From Brevundimonas vancanneytii (GTDB lineage: Bacteria > Pseudomonadota > Alphaproteobacteria > Caulobacterales > Caulobacteraceae): a stretch of 19,521 nucleotides of DNA. The DNA is taken from NCBI GenBank assembly GCA_945874855.1, contig CAMCIP010000011.1, positions 1-19,521 of the forward strand, read 5' to 3'. The notes beneath the pieces were generated by a model. The model saw nothing but the letters and a program-made list of their open reading frames with translations, was not told the origin of the DNA and ran no database searches. How positions within the stretch are numbered: the first letter of the stretch is position 1; each line of letters opens with the position of its first letter. The translations under genes and the position numbers were made by a program. This document shows positions 1-7,099 of this stretch, in pieces.

Positions 1-3
1 CCC

Positions 4-1209
4 ATGACCCAGCTCCAGTCCTCCGCCCTGGCGCGCGTGAAGCCGTCGGCGACCCTGGCCGTCACGGCGCGGGCGCGGGAGCTGAAGCGGGAGGGGCGGG
101 ACGTGATCGGGCTGGGCGCGGGCGAGCCGGACTTCGACACGCCGGAGAACGTCAAACAGGCCGCGATCGCCGCCATCACCCGCGGCGAGACCAAATACAC
201 CGACGTCGACGGCCTGCCCGAGCTGAAGGCGGCGATCGTCGCCAAGTTCGCGCGCGAGAACGGTCTCTCGTACGAGACGAACCAGATCCACGTGGCCCCG
301 GGCGGCAAGGCGGTGCTCTACAATGCCCTGGTCGCCACCCTGTCGCCGGGCGATGAGGTGATCGTGCCGGCCCCCTACTGGGTCAGCTATCCCGACATGG
401 TGCTGCTGGCGGGCGGCGAGCCGGTCACGGTGGTCGGCCATGAGGCGGACGGCTTCAAGCTGAGGCCCGAGGCGCTGGAGGCGGCGATCACCCCCCGGAC
501 GAAATGGCTGATCCTCAACAGCCCGTCCAACCCCACCGGGGCCGCCTACACCGGGCCCGAGCTGGAAGCCCTGGCCGAGGTCGTGCGTCGTCATCCCCAG
601 GTCTGGGTCATGACCGACGACATGTACGAGCACCTGATCTACGGCGACTTCGCCTATCTGACCTTCGCCCAGGTCGCGCCCGACCTGATCGACCGGACCC
701 TGACGGTGAACGGCGTGTCCAAGGCCTATGCCATGACCGGCTGGCGCATCGGCTACGCAGGCGGGCCCAAACCCCTGATCGACCTGTTGCGCAAGGTCGC
801 CGGCCAGACCACCTCCAACCCCTCCTCGATCAGCCAGTGGGCGGCCGTCGAGGCCCTGAACGGGCCCCAGGACTTCATCGCGGAGCGGGCCCAAGCCTTC
901 GAACGTCGCCGCGATCTGGTGGTGTCGATGCTGAACCAGGCGACGGGGATCCGCTGCCCAAACCCGGAGGGCGCCTTCTACGTCTATCCGTCGATCGAGG
1001 GCCTGATCGGCAAGACCGCGCCGGACGGCACGGTGATCGACGGCGACGACGCCTTCGTCTCGGCCCTGCTGGACGCCGAGGGCGTGGCCGTGGTGCAGGG
1101 GTCGGCCTTCGGCCTCAGCCCCTATTTCCGCATCAGCTATGCGACGTCGGAGGACGTGCTGGAGGAGGGCTGCCGCCGCATCCAGCGGTTCTGTGCCAGC
1201 CTTCGCTAG
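4..1209 (+). CDS. Pyridoxal-phosphate aminotransferase, aspartate aminotransferase type (class I/II)
   Basis: A 401-aa fold-type I PLP enzyme, full length for the bacterial aspartate/aromatic aminotransferase Ib subgroup, which moves an amino group between an amino acid (usually aspartate) and a 2-oxo acid in the cytoplasm. Motifs seen: the N-terminal substrate-lid segment LGAGEPDFDTP (37-47), NSPSNPTG (172-179, cofactor-binding Asn176), TDDMY (204-208, Asp205 for the pyridine nitrogen), SKAYAMTGWRIGY (239-251) with Schiff-base Lys240, and FRISYAT near the C-terminus with Arg376 for the substrate alpha-carboxylate. The ATG is only three bases from the window edge, so its ribosome site cannot be judged. 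The stop codon shares a CTAG tetranucleotide with the convergent prenyl synthase gene. The family is clear; substrate preference (aspartate, phenylalanine, prephenate or another) cannot be read from sequence alone, so no gene symbol is given. Confidence 0.93.
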   Translation: MTQLQSSALARVKPSATLAVTARARELKREGRDVIGLGAGEPDFDTPENVKQAAIAAITRGETKYTDVDGLPELKAAIVAKFARENGLSYETNQIHVAPGGKAVLYNALVATLSPGDEVIVPAPYWVSYPDMVLLAGGEPVTVVGHEADGFKLRPEALEAAITPRTKWLILNSPSNPTGAAYTGPELEALAEVVRRHPQVWVMTDDMYEHLIYGDFAYLTFAQVAPDLIDRTLTVNGVSKAYAMTGWRIGYAGGPKPLIDLLRKVAGQTTSNPSSISQWAAVEALNGPQDFIAERAQAFERRRDLVVSMLNQATGIRCPNPEGAFYVYPSIEGLIGKTAPDGTVIDGDDAFVSALLDAEGVAVVQGSAFGLSPYFRISYATSEDVLEEGCRRIQRFCASLR

Positions 1210-2222
1210 GCCGCCCGGCTGACCGCGAAGTCCGCGAGGTCTTCCAGTGCCGCGCGCCAGTCGGAGGCGGGCAGGGCGGACAGGGCCGCCTTGGCGCGGT
1301 CGGCGAAGGCGCCGGCCTCGTCGAGGGTGGCGCCCAGGGCACCGGTGCCGATGACCAGTTCGCGGGCGCGGCGGAAGTCGCCCTCGGTCCTCTGACCCTG
1401 GGTGATCGTGCGTTCCCAGAAGGCGTCCTCGCGCCCCCGCGTGCGCGCCGCGGCCAGCAGCAGGGGCAGGGTGACCTTGCCCTCGCCGAAGTCGTCGCCG
1501 GCATTCTTGCCCAGGGTCTCGGACCGGCCGCCGTAGTCCAGGGCGTCGTCGGCCAGCTGGAAGGCCAGGCCCAGGTTCAGCCCATAGGCCCTCAGCGCGG
1601 CGACCATGGCGGGAGGGGCGTCGACGCCCTCGGCCCCGGCCTCGGCGGCCGCGGCGAACAGTTCGGCGGTCTTGGCGGTGACGATCTTCAGATAGATGTC
1701 GCGGTCCAGATTCAGATCGTGGGCGCGGGTCAGCTGCAGCACCTCGCCCTCGGAGATGACCCCCGCCGCCCTGGCCAGGATGCCGAGCGCGCGCATCCGC
1801 CCGGTCTCGACCATCAGTTCGAAGGCCCGGGCGAACAGGAAGTCGCCGACCAGCACACTGGAGGCTGCGCCCCAGATCAGATGGGCCGCCACCTTGCCGC
1901 GCCGGAGCTTGGAGCCGTCGACCACATCGTCATGCAGCAGGGTGGCGGTGTGGATGAACTCCACCGCTGCGGCCAGCTTCAGCGGCGCGTCCAGAGCGCC
2001 CTCGATCCCGGTGGCCCGGGCAGCCGCCACCGTCAGCAGGGGGCGCAGGCGTTTGCCGCCGGCGCCGACCAGATGCTCGGCCAGCAAGGGGATGACCGGC
2101 ACATCGGACTTCATCCGGTCCAGGATCAGCGCGTCGACACGGCCCATGTCGGGCGCGGCAAGCCGCACCAGGGCGTCGACCTGACCTCGGGACCGGACGA
2201 GGGGCGCGGGGGCGGCGTCCAA
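1206..2222 (-). CDS. ispB: Polyprenyl diphosphate synthase (octaprenyl/decaprenyl type)
   Basis: Trans-isoprenyl diphosphate synthase that extends farnesyl diphosphate with isopentenyl diphosphate to make the long side chain of ubiquinone. With the start used here it is 338 aa, a normal length. Motifs: GKRLRP (56-61), first Asp-rich motif DDVVD (98-102) followed by LRRG, second Asp-rich motif DDALD (225-229), then GDDFGEGKVTLPL (242-254). The frame stays open upstream to ATGs at 2321 and 2375, but that extension is rich in His, Arg and Cys, overlaps the divergent methyltransferase start and looks non-coding. I prefer the TTG at 2222, preceded by GAGAGAG eight bases upstream; this is an inference. 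Product chain length (C40 or C50) is not readable from motifs. Its stop overlaps the aminotransferase stop by four bases. Confidence 0.92.
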   Translation of the reverse strand: MDAAPAPLVRSRGQVDALVRLAAPDMGRVDALILDRMKSDVPVIPLLAEHLVGAGGKRLRPLLTVAAARATGIEGALDAPLKLAAAVEFIHTATLLHDDVVDGSKLRRGKVAAHLIWGAASSVLVGDFLFARAFELMVETGRMRALGILARAAGVISEGEVLQLTRAHDLNLDRDIYLKIVTAKTAELFAAAAEAGAEGVDAPPAMVAALRAYGLNLGLAFQLADDALDYGGRSETLGKNAGDDFGEGKVTLPLLLAAARTRGREDAFWERTITQGQRTEGDFRRARELVIGTGALGATLDEAGAFADRAKAALSALPASDWRAALEDLADFAVSRAA

Positions 2223-2321
2223 GCGGGCAACTCTCTCGGAATAGAAATCGATGTGGGCGGGGCCACGTGCGTGGGGCCGCCTTGCCGAATGGCGATGCGC
2301 CGCACAATGGTGTCCGGTCAT

Positions 2322-2328
2322 GGAGGGG
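2322..2328 (+). promoter_or_regulatory. Ribosome binding site for trmN6 (GGAGGGG)
   Basis: GGAGGGG ends nine bases before the GTG at 2338. It decides in favour of GTG over the ATG at 2320, which lies immediately upstream of this purine run. Confidence 0.6.
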
Positions 2329-2337
2329 TCAAGGCGC

Positions 2338-3087
2338 GTGACCGTCGCAAGTTCCCATAGGGTCGAGGAGAGCACGCTTCTGAACGGTCGCGTGCGCCTT
2401 CTTCAGCCGGCCCGCGGCTATCGCGCGGGCATGGACGCGGCCCTGCTGGCGGCGGCTGTGGCGGCCCGGCCGGGGGAGACGGTGCTGGAGGCCGGCTGCG
2501 GCGCGGGGGCTGTCCTGTGCCAGATCGGCGCACGCCGCCCCGCGGTGCGTTTTCTGGGCGTGGAGCGGGAGGCGGACATGGCCGCCCTGGCCCACCGCAA
2601 TCTGGTCCTGAACGGTCTGGACGGCGAGGTTGCGGAGGCCGATGTCGCGGCCGGATTCGCGGCACTGGACCGGCCGCGCGCCGACTGTGGTGTGTCCAAC
2701 CCGCCCTTTTTCGACGATCCGCAGTCCCTGCGCGCGCCCGATCCGGCCAAACGGGGCGCCTGGATGGCCGACGACGGGCTGGAGGCCTGGACCGAATTCC
2801 TGCTGGCGGGGGTGCGGGACGGCGGGCGGATCCTGATGATCCACCGCGCCGACCGGCTGGCCGATCTTCTGGCCCTGCTGGGGCGCAAGGCCGGGTCGTT
2901 CCGCATCCTGCCGATCCAGCCCCATGCCGATCGCCCGGCCAAGCGCGTCATCGTGCAGGCTGTGCGCATGGGCCGCGCCCCGCTGGTCCTGTTGCCGGCG
3001 CTGGTCCTGCACGATGGATCGGACGCCAAACATGCGCCCGCGGCGGAGGCGATCCTGCGCGGCGCGGCGGCGCTGGACCTGGACTAG
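2338..3087 (+). CDS. trmN6: tRNA1(Val) (adenine(37)-N6)-methyltransferase-like protein
   Basis: Class I SAM-dependent methyltransferase of the YfiC/TrmN6 group, which methylates N6 of adenine 37 in tRNA1(Val). Seen: LLNGRVRLLQP and GYRAGMDAALLAAAV near the N-terminus (typical of the group), SAM-binding motif I VLEAGCGAGAV (49-59), acidic strand end GVERE (74-78), and the catalytic NPPFF (121-125) shared by N6-adenine and N5-glutamine methylases. Length is 249 aa. I chose the GTG at 2338 because GGAGGGG lies nine bases upstream; an in-frame ATG at 2320 would sit right at that ribosome site, and the extension beyond it is Trp/Cys/Arg-rich and unlikely. It is divergent from the prenyl synthase gene and convergent with the EEP gene, sharing CTAG at the stop. 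The exact tRNA target is family knowledge, not visible here. Confidence 0.85.
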   Translation: MTVASSHRVEESTLLNGRVRLLQPARGYRAGMDAALLAAAVAARPGETVLEAGCGAGAVLCQIGARRPAVRFLGVEREADMAALAHRNLVLNGLDGEVAEADVAAGFAALDRPRADCGVSNPPFFDDPQSLRAPDPAKRGAWMADDGLEAWTEFLLAGVRDGGRILMIHRADRLADLLALLGRKAGSFRILPIQPHADRPAKRVIVQAVRMGRAPLVLLPALVLHDGSDAKHAPAAEAILRGAAALDLD

Positions 3088-3818
3088 CTGTCGATCTCGA
3101 AGTCGACCACCAGCGGCAGGTGGTCAGACGCCATGCGCGACAGCGGCGAAAAGGGCGCATGGGCCCCGGTGATCCGCACCTCGGGGCTGGCGAAGACATG
3201 GTCGATGCGGATGGCCGGAAAGCTGGACGGAAAGGTCTTGACCGACGGCTTCAGGCCCAACCGGCGCTGGGCGTCGTCCAGTCTGGCCGTGATCAACCGA
3301 TAGGGCCGGGTCAGGGAGGTGGCGTTGAAGTCGCCGCACAGAAGTGTGGGCCCTGAACAGGCCTCGCTGCCGGCCCAGTCCCTGCCCACCAGGGCGGCGG
3401 CCTGTCGCGCCTGCTCGCGCGGCACCAGACCCAGGTGGGTGTTGATGACGTTGACGGTGGTCCCGCCGAAATCGACCTCGATCCACAGCGCGCCGCGGGG
3501 CTCCAGACCCGGGATGCCGCGCACGCTGGGCAGGGGACCGGCCCGGACCAGCCGCTCCGGGTGGGGTGTCAGGATGGCGTCGCCATAAAGCTCGGCCTCT
3601 ACCCGCATGGCGGCGTGGAACCGCACCGCCATCGACAGTTTCCCGGCGATGGTCCGGGCCTGGTCGACCCAGCCGGTGCGCGCCCGGCCGACGTCGAGTT
3701 CCTGCAGGCAGACCACGTCCGGGGCGCAGTCGGCGATCACCGCCACGATGCGGTCGACGTCCAGACGACGGTCCACGCCGACGCACCGGTGCACATTGTA
3801 GGTCAGCAGACGCGGCAT
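3084..3818 (-). CDS. Endonuclease/exonuclease/phosphatase (EEP) family protein
   Basis: A 244-aa Mg2+-dependent phosphoesterase of the EEP fold (DNase I / sphingomyelinase / inositol phosphatase superfamily). The active-site series is complete and in order: YNVH (7-10, Asn8), QEL (39-41, Glu40), YGDAIL (78-83), NTHLG (126-130, His128), GDFNA (162-166, Asp163 and Asn165), RIDHVF (204-209, Asp206/His207) and SDHLPL (231-236, Asp232/His233). No signal peptide or membrane segment is seen, so it is probably cytoplasmic. It is the last gene of a minus-strand run, 23 bp after the membrane TPM gene and probably co-transcribed with it. Small EEP proteins act on nucleic acids, phospholipids or sugar phosphates; the substrate cannot be told from these motifs. 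Confidence 0.87.
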   Translation of the reverse strand: MPRLLTYNVHRCVGVDRRLDVDRIVAVIADCAPDVVCLQELDVGRARTGWVDQARTIAGKLSMAVRFHAAMRVEAELYGDAILTPHPERLVRAGPLPSVRGIPGLEPRGALWIEVDFGGTTVNVINTHLGLVPREQARQAAALVGRDWAGSEACSGPTLLCGDFNATSLTRPYRLITARLDDAQRRLGLKPSVKTFPSSFPAIRIDHVFASPEVRITGAHAPFSPLSRMASDHLPLVVDFEIDS

Positions 3819-3841
3819 GGGGTCGGCGCCGGGATGGGCGC

Positions 3842-4528
3842 TCAGATCTCCACGAGTCGGTCGGCGACCTCATTGGGATTGCGGTCGGTCGGCGGAAAAT
3901 GCGCCGCCAGAACCGCGCCGCACAGGCCGACGGCCTTGACGAAGCCGTCGCCGGGCCGGCGCGCCTTCATCCCCAGAACCAGGGCGGCGGCGGCGTCGGC
4001 CCAGACCTGCTGGTCGACCCGCGAGTGGATGCCCTTGTCGGCGATCACCTCGACACGGTGGTCGGCATCGGCGGCGAAGATGAGCACGCCGGTGCGTGCC
4101 TCCGTCACATGCAGACCGTGCGCCAGGAACTGGTGGAGCGCCGCCCGGCGGACCCGGTCGCGTCGAATGGGGGCTGGCGTCAGCAGGCGCCGGACAGGCG
4201 GGATCAGCCCCAGGGCCAGAACGATCAGGAAGGTCGCGGCCTGCAGCACCGCATGGCCCGCGATGGCGGCCCCGGCGCTGACTGCGGCCGAGGCGGAATG
4301 CCCCGCCCGCCAGCCGTCGGCCAGACTGGGCAGGGTAGAGGGGTCGAACCCCAGGGGAATGGCCAGCAGGGGCAGCAGCAGGGCCGCGGCCGCCGCCCAG
4401 GCCAGCATCACGTCCCAGTAGCCGGAGACCCGGCGCGCGAAGACGCAGAAGATCTCGCCGGACGTCGTGGTCTCGGCCTGGGCGATCGCCGCGGCGACGC
4501 GCGCATGGTCTTCGGGCGACATCTTCAT
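3842..4528 (-). CDS. Membrane-anchored TPM-domain protein
   Basis: A 228-aa TPM-domain (COG3762-like) protein. The TPM fold appears split around two hydrophobic segments: TTSGEIFCVFARR at 21-33, likely membrane spans at about 40-59 and 88-110, then the rest of the domain with ARTGVLIFAA (144-153) and VEVIADKGIHSRV (159-171), followed by QQVW. It follows the secreted TPM gene without a gap: the upstream TGA and this ATG share one base (TGATG), and a GTG three bases earlier (4531) would give a four-base GTGA overlap. A G-run seven or so bases upstream of the ATG fits it as the start. Translational coupling is likely. Such small membrane TPM proteins commonly sit beside LemA and a secreted TPM protein; their biochemical role is unsettled. 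Confidence 0.85.
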   Translation of the reverse strand: MKMSPEDHARVAAAIAQAETTTSGEIFCVFARRVSGYWDVMLAWAAAAALLLPLLAIPLGFDPSTLPSLADGWRAGHSASAAVSAGAAIAGHAVLQAATFLIVLALGLIPPVRRLLTPAPIRRDRVRRAALHQFLAHGLHVTEARTGVLIFAADADHRVEVIADKGIHSRVDQQVWADAAAALVLGMKARRPGDGFVKAVGLCGAVLAAHFPPTDRNPNEVADRLVEI

Positions 4529-5352
4529 CACCAGCCCCCCGAGGCGCCGCCGCCGCCGAAGCCGCCGCCGCCACCGCCGAATCCACCGCCCCCGAACCCG
4601 CCGCCTCCGCCGCCGCCGCGCCCTGCGCTGCTCAGCGCCTCCAGCGCCGCCCAGATCAGGATGGGGGTCATGCCGTCGCCGTCGCCGCCCCTGCCGCGAC
4701 GCCCCGCCCGCGACAGGGCGCCGACGAACGACATCACCAGGATGAAGACGATGAAGACCAGAAAGCCGATGACCTCGGGCGGGATGTCGGCCTTCGGCGC
4801 CTCGGCCTGGGCAGCCCGCGCCGCCGCCTCTTCGGGGTCGAGTCGAAGCTGGATCTCGATGGCGGCCACGCCGTTGTCTATGCCGCGTTCGAACCCGCCC
4901 TCGCGGAAGGCCGGCAGGATCTGATCATGGATGATCAGGGCCGACAGGGCGTCGGTCAGGATCGGCTCCAGGCCGTAACCGACCTCGATGCGGACCTTGC
5001 GCTCATTGGGCGCCACGATCAGCAGCACGCCGTTGTCCGTCTCGCCCTGGCCGATGCCCCAGGCCCGTCCCAGCTGATAGCCGTAGTCGGCGATGTCGCG
5101 GTCCTGCAGCGACTCCACGGTGACCACCACCAGCTGGTCGGAGCTTTCGCGCTCCAGGGCCTCCAGCCGTTGCGTCAGTTCGGCCTCCTTTTCGGCCGAC
5201 AGCAGATTGGCCTGGTCGACCACCCGGCCGGTCAGGGCCGGGAACTGCAGTTCCTGCGCCGCCACGGGCAGGCAGAGGACCAGCCAGGCGCAGGCCAGCG
5301 CAAGCAGGCGCGCAAGGGTCGTCGAACTCACGGAACGGGCGGGGGCGATCAC
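4528..5352 (-). CDS. Secreted TPM-domain protein of the YgcG family with Gly-rich C-terminus
   Basis: A 274-aa envelope protein. A signal peptide (about 1-32, hydrophobic core LARLLALACAWLVLCLPV, likely cut after VAA) leads into a TPM domain at about 38-170 with ALTGRVVDQANLLS (39-52), TDNGVLLIVAPNERKVRIEV (105-124) and GYGLEPILTD (125-134). A transmembrane segment follows at about 192-212, then a basic patch and an extreme Gly/Phe tail (245-273). The order signal peptide, TPM, one membrane span and Gly-rich tail is typical of YgcG-like proteins. The start is a GTG whose last two bases begin the lemA stop (GTGA, four-base overlap), implying coupled translation. TPM domains have been linked to acid-phosphatase activity and to photosystem repair in other organisms; the function here is unknown. 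Confidence 0.9.
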   Translation of the reverse strand: MIAPARSVSSTTLARLLALACAWLVLCLPVAAQELQFPALTGRVVDQANLLSAEKEAELTQRLEALERESSDQLVVVTVESLQDRDIADYGYQLGRAWGIGQGETDNGVLLIVAPNERKVRIEVGYGLEPILTDALSALIIHDQILPAFREGGFERGIDNGVAAIEIQLRLDPEEAAARAAQAEAPKADIPPEVIGFLVFIVFILVMSFVGALSRAGRRGRGGDGDGMTPILIWAALEALSSAGRGGGGGGGFGGGGFGGGGGGFGGGGASGGW

Positions 5353-6008
5353 CGGGCCGGCGGGGCCGAGCCCGGGGCCGCGCCCGCCGCAGCGCCGCCC
5401 GGCCCGACGTCGAAGGCGACGGTCGGCGCGCTCTGTGCGGCCGCATTGGCGCTGAACAGGGTCATCGGCTTCGAACCGGAATGGATGGTCGTGGCCCAGA
5501 TCACGGTCGGGAAGGTGCGCAGGGCGGTGTTGTGAACCCGCACGGCCTCATTGTAGTCGCGCCGCGCCACATTGATGCGGTTCTCGGTCCCCTCGAGCTG
5601 GCTCTGCAGGGCGATGAAATTCTGGTTCGACTGGATCTGCGGATACTGTTCGGCGACCAGCAGGAGCCGGCCCAGGCCCCGGCTGAGCTCGTCCTGGGCG
5701 GCCTGGTAGCGCTGGAAGGCGGCCGGGTCGTTGAGCGTCTCCGGCGACACCTGGATCGAGGTGGCACGCGAGCGGGCCTCGATCACCTCGGTCAGGGTCG
5801 TGCGCTCGGCCACGGCGGCCGCCTGGACGGTGGCGACCAGGTTGGGGATCAGGTCCGCACGCCGCTGGTAGGCCGCCTGGACATTGGCCCATTCGGCCTG
5901 CGCCCGCTCCTCATTGGTCGGAATGGCGTTGACGCCGCATCCCGACACGGCCGGGGCCATGACGACGACGGCCGCGACGGCCGCCAGGCGGGAGTTGATC
6001 TGCATCAT
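5349..6008 (-). CDS. lemA: LemA family lipoprotein
   Basis: A 219-aa LemA protein, mostly helical, with a lipoprotein signal: hydrophobic stretch then VSGC with Cys24 as the predicted lipidated residue. The LemA core starts at EWANVQAAYQRRADLIPNL and ends with FPTVIWA, KPMTLF and APTVAFD, the usual C-terminal signature, followed by a Gly/Ala/Pro tail. Two ATGs are adjacent (6008 and 6005); AAGGG eight bases before the first supports 6008. It is the first gene of a tight cluster with two TPM-domain genes and overlaps the next by four bases. It lies 70 bp after folD on the same strand, so it may have its own promoter or be read through from folD. LemA-TPM neighbourhoods are widespread, but the molecular role of LemA is not settled. 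Confidence 0.92.
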   Translation of the reverse strand: MMQINSRLAAVAAVVVMAPAVSGCGVNAIPTNEERAQAEWANVQAAYQRRADLIPNLVATVQAAAVAERTTLTEVIEARSRATSIQVSPETLNDPAAFQRYQAAQDELSRGLGRLLLVAEQYPQIQSNQNFIALQSQLEGTENRINVARRDYNEAVRVHNTALRTFPTVIWATTIHSGSKPMTLFSANAAAQSAPTVAFDVGPGGAAAGAAPGSAPPAR

Positions 6009-6078
6009 CGAGACAGCCCTTCTCGAACGCGGCCCAACGCCGCCTTCGGGGGGACTATCAGCCCTTCGTGACGGCTCT

Positions 6079-7002
6079 TCAAGCGTCCAGCGGCTCGGGC
6101 GTCACACCCGCCGATCGACAGGCGGCGACATAGGTGTTCGCCAGCAGGCAGGCGATGGTCATCGGCCCGACGCCGCCGGGCACGGGCGTGATCCGTCCGG
6201 CGACCGCCGCGGCCTCGGCGAAGGCCACGTCGCCGACCACGCGGGTCCTTCCTTCCGCCGCCTTCACAGGATCGGCCGAGGGCACGCGATTGATCCCCAC
6301 GTCGATCACCGTCGCGCCGGGCTTGATCCAGTCGCCGCGGATCATCTCCGGCCGCCCCACGGCCGCCACCAGAATGTCGGCGCGGCGGCAGACGGCCGGC
6401 AGGTCCCGGGTGCGCGAATGGGCCAGGGTCACCGTGCAGTTCTCGGCCAGCAGCAACTGCGCCATGGGCTTGCCGACGATGTTGGACCGGCCCACCACCA
6501 CGGCTTCCAGGCCCGACAGATCGCCCAGCTCGGCCTTCAACAGCATCAGACAACCCAGCGGCGTACAGGGAACGAGTCCCTGTCCCCCGGTGGCCAGCCG
6601 GCCGACATTGACCACGTGAAAGCCATCCACGTCCTTGTTGGGGTCGATCGCCGCCAACACCGCCTCCGGATCGATCCGGTCGGGCAGGGGCAGCTGAACC
6701 AGGATGCCATGGATGCCGGGGTCCCGGTTCAGCCGGTCGATGACGGCCAACAGTTCGGCCTGGCCGGTTTCCGCCGGCAACTGCACCGTCTCCGACCGGA
6801 ATCCTGCCTCGTCGGCGCGTTCGCCCTTCGACCGGACGTAGATGCGGCTGGCCGGATCTTCCCCCACGATGACGGCGGCCAGGCCCGGCCGCATGGCGTG
6901 GTTGGCGGTCAGCCGGGCGGCGGCGGCGGCGACGCGCGACACCAGAAGGCCGGCGAAGGCCTTGCCGTCGATGCGGCGTGCAGGGGAGGCGTCGGCGGTC
7001 AT
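6079..7002 (-). CDS. folD: Bifunctional methylenetetrahydrofolate dehydrogenase / methenyltetrahydrofolate cyclohydrolase
   Basis: FolD interconverts 5,10-methylene-, 5,10-methenyl- and 10-formyl-tetrahydrofolate with NADP(H) in the cytoplasm, supplying one-carbon units for purines and fMet. At 307 aa it is full length. Seen: ASRIYVRSK (51-59) with the catalytic Lys59 and Tyr55, GILVQLPLP, DPNKDVDGFH, the Rossmann-domain signature GRSNIVGKPM, and the C-terminal PVPGGVGPMTIACLL. The start is the ATG at 7002. It is divergent from the PPC-repeat gene across 97 bp and lies upstream of lemA on the same strand. Although it sits within 3 kb of the hut locus, the hut route encoded here makes formamide rather than formimino-folate, so there is no need to link the two. 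Confidence 0.96.
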   Translation of the reverse strand: MTADASPARRIDGKAFAGLLVSRVAAAAARLTANHAMRPGLAAVIVGEDPASRIYVRSKGERADEAGFRSETVQLPAETGQAELLAVIDRLNRDPGIHGILVQLPLPDRIDPEAVLAAIDPNKDVDGFHVVNVGRLATGGQGLVPCTPLGCLMLLKAELGDLSGLEAVVVGRSNIVGKPMAQLLLAENCTVTLAHSRTRDLPAVCRRADILVAAVGRPEMIRGDWIKPGATVIDVGINRVPSADPVKAAEGRTRVVGDVAFAEAAAVAGRITPVPGGVGPMTIACLLANTYVAACRSAGVTPEPLDA

Positions 7003-7040
7003 CGGCCGGTCTTTCGGTAGTGTTCGGGGATGCGGGGCGA

Positions 7041-7071
7041 TTTACAGCCGACATGATCCGGCGTCTATGAT
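7041..7071 (+). promoter_or_regulatory. Candidate sigma70-type promoter for the PPC-repeat gene
   Basis: TTTACA (7041-7046) and TATGAT (7066-7071) each match five of six consensus bases, with a 19-bp spacer, slightly long. Transcription would start near 7078, leaving about 22 bases before the ATG at 7100, with room for GAGGA at 7086-7090. The region stands out as locally AT-richer in a GC-rich window. Confidence 0.4.
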
Positions 7072-7099
7072 CCCCCCGTAACGCCCCGAGGATCGTCGC

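Noticed and set aside
2223..2337. Promoters in the gap between the prenyl synthase and trmN6 genes
   Set aside because: TTGACC-17-CATTGT on the minus strand and TTGCCG-15-CACAAT on the plus strand were considered; the -10 matches or spacings are too poor to report.
504..2360. Long plus-strand open frame inside the aminotransferase and across the prenyl synthase
   Set aside because: Low-complexity Arg/Gly/Pro/Gln-rich translation, with both overlapped genes carrying complete catalytic motifs in other frames.
6009..6078. Terminator between folD and lemA
   Set aside because: No stem longer than a few base pairs and no T-run could be found, so read-through cannot be excluded and no terminator is claimed.
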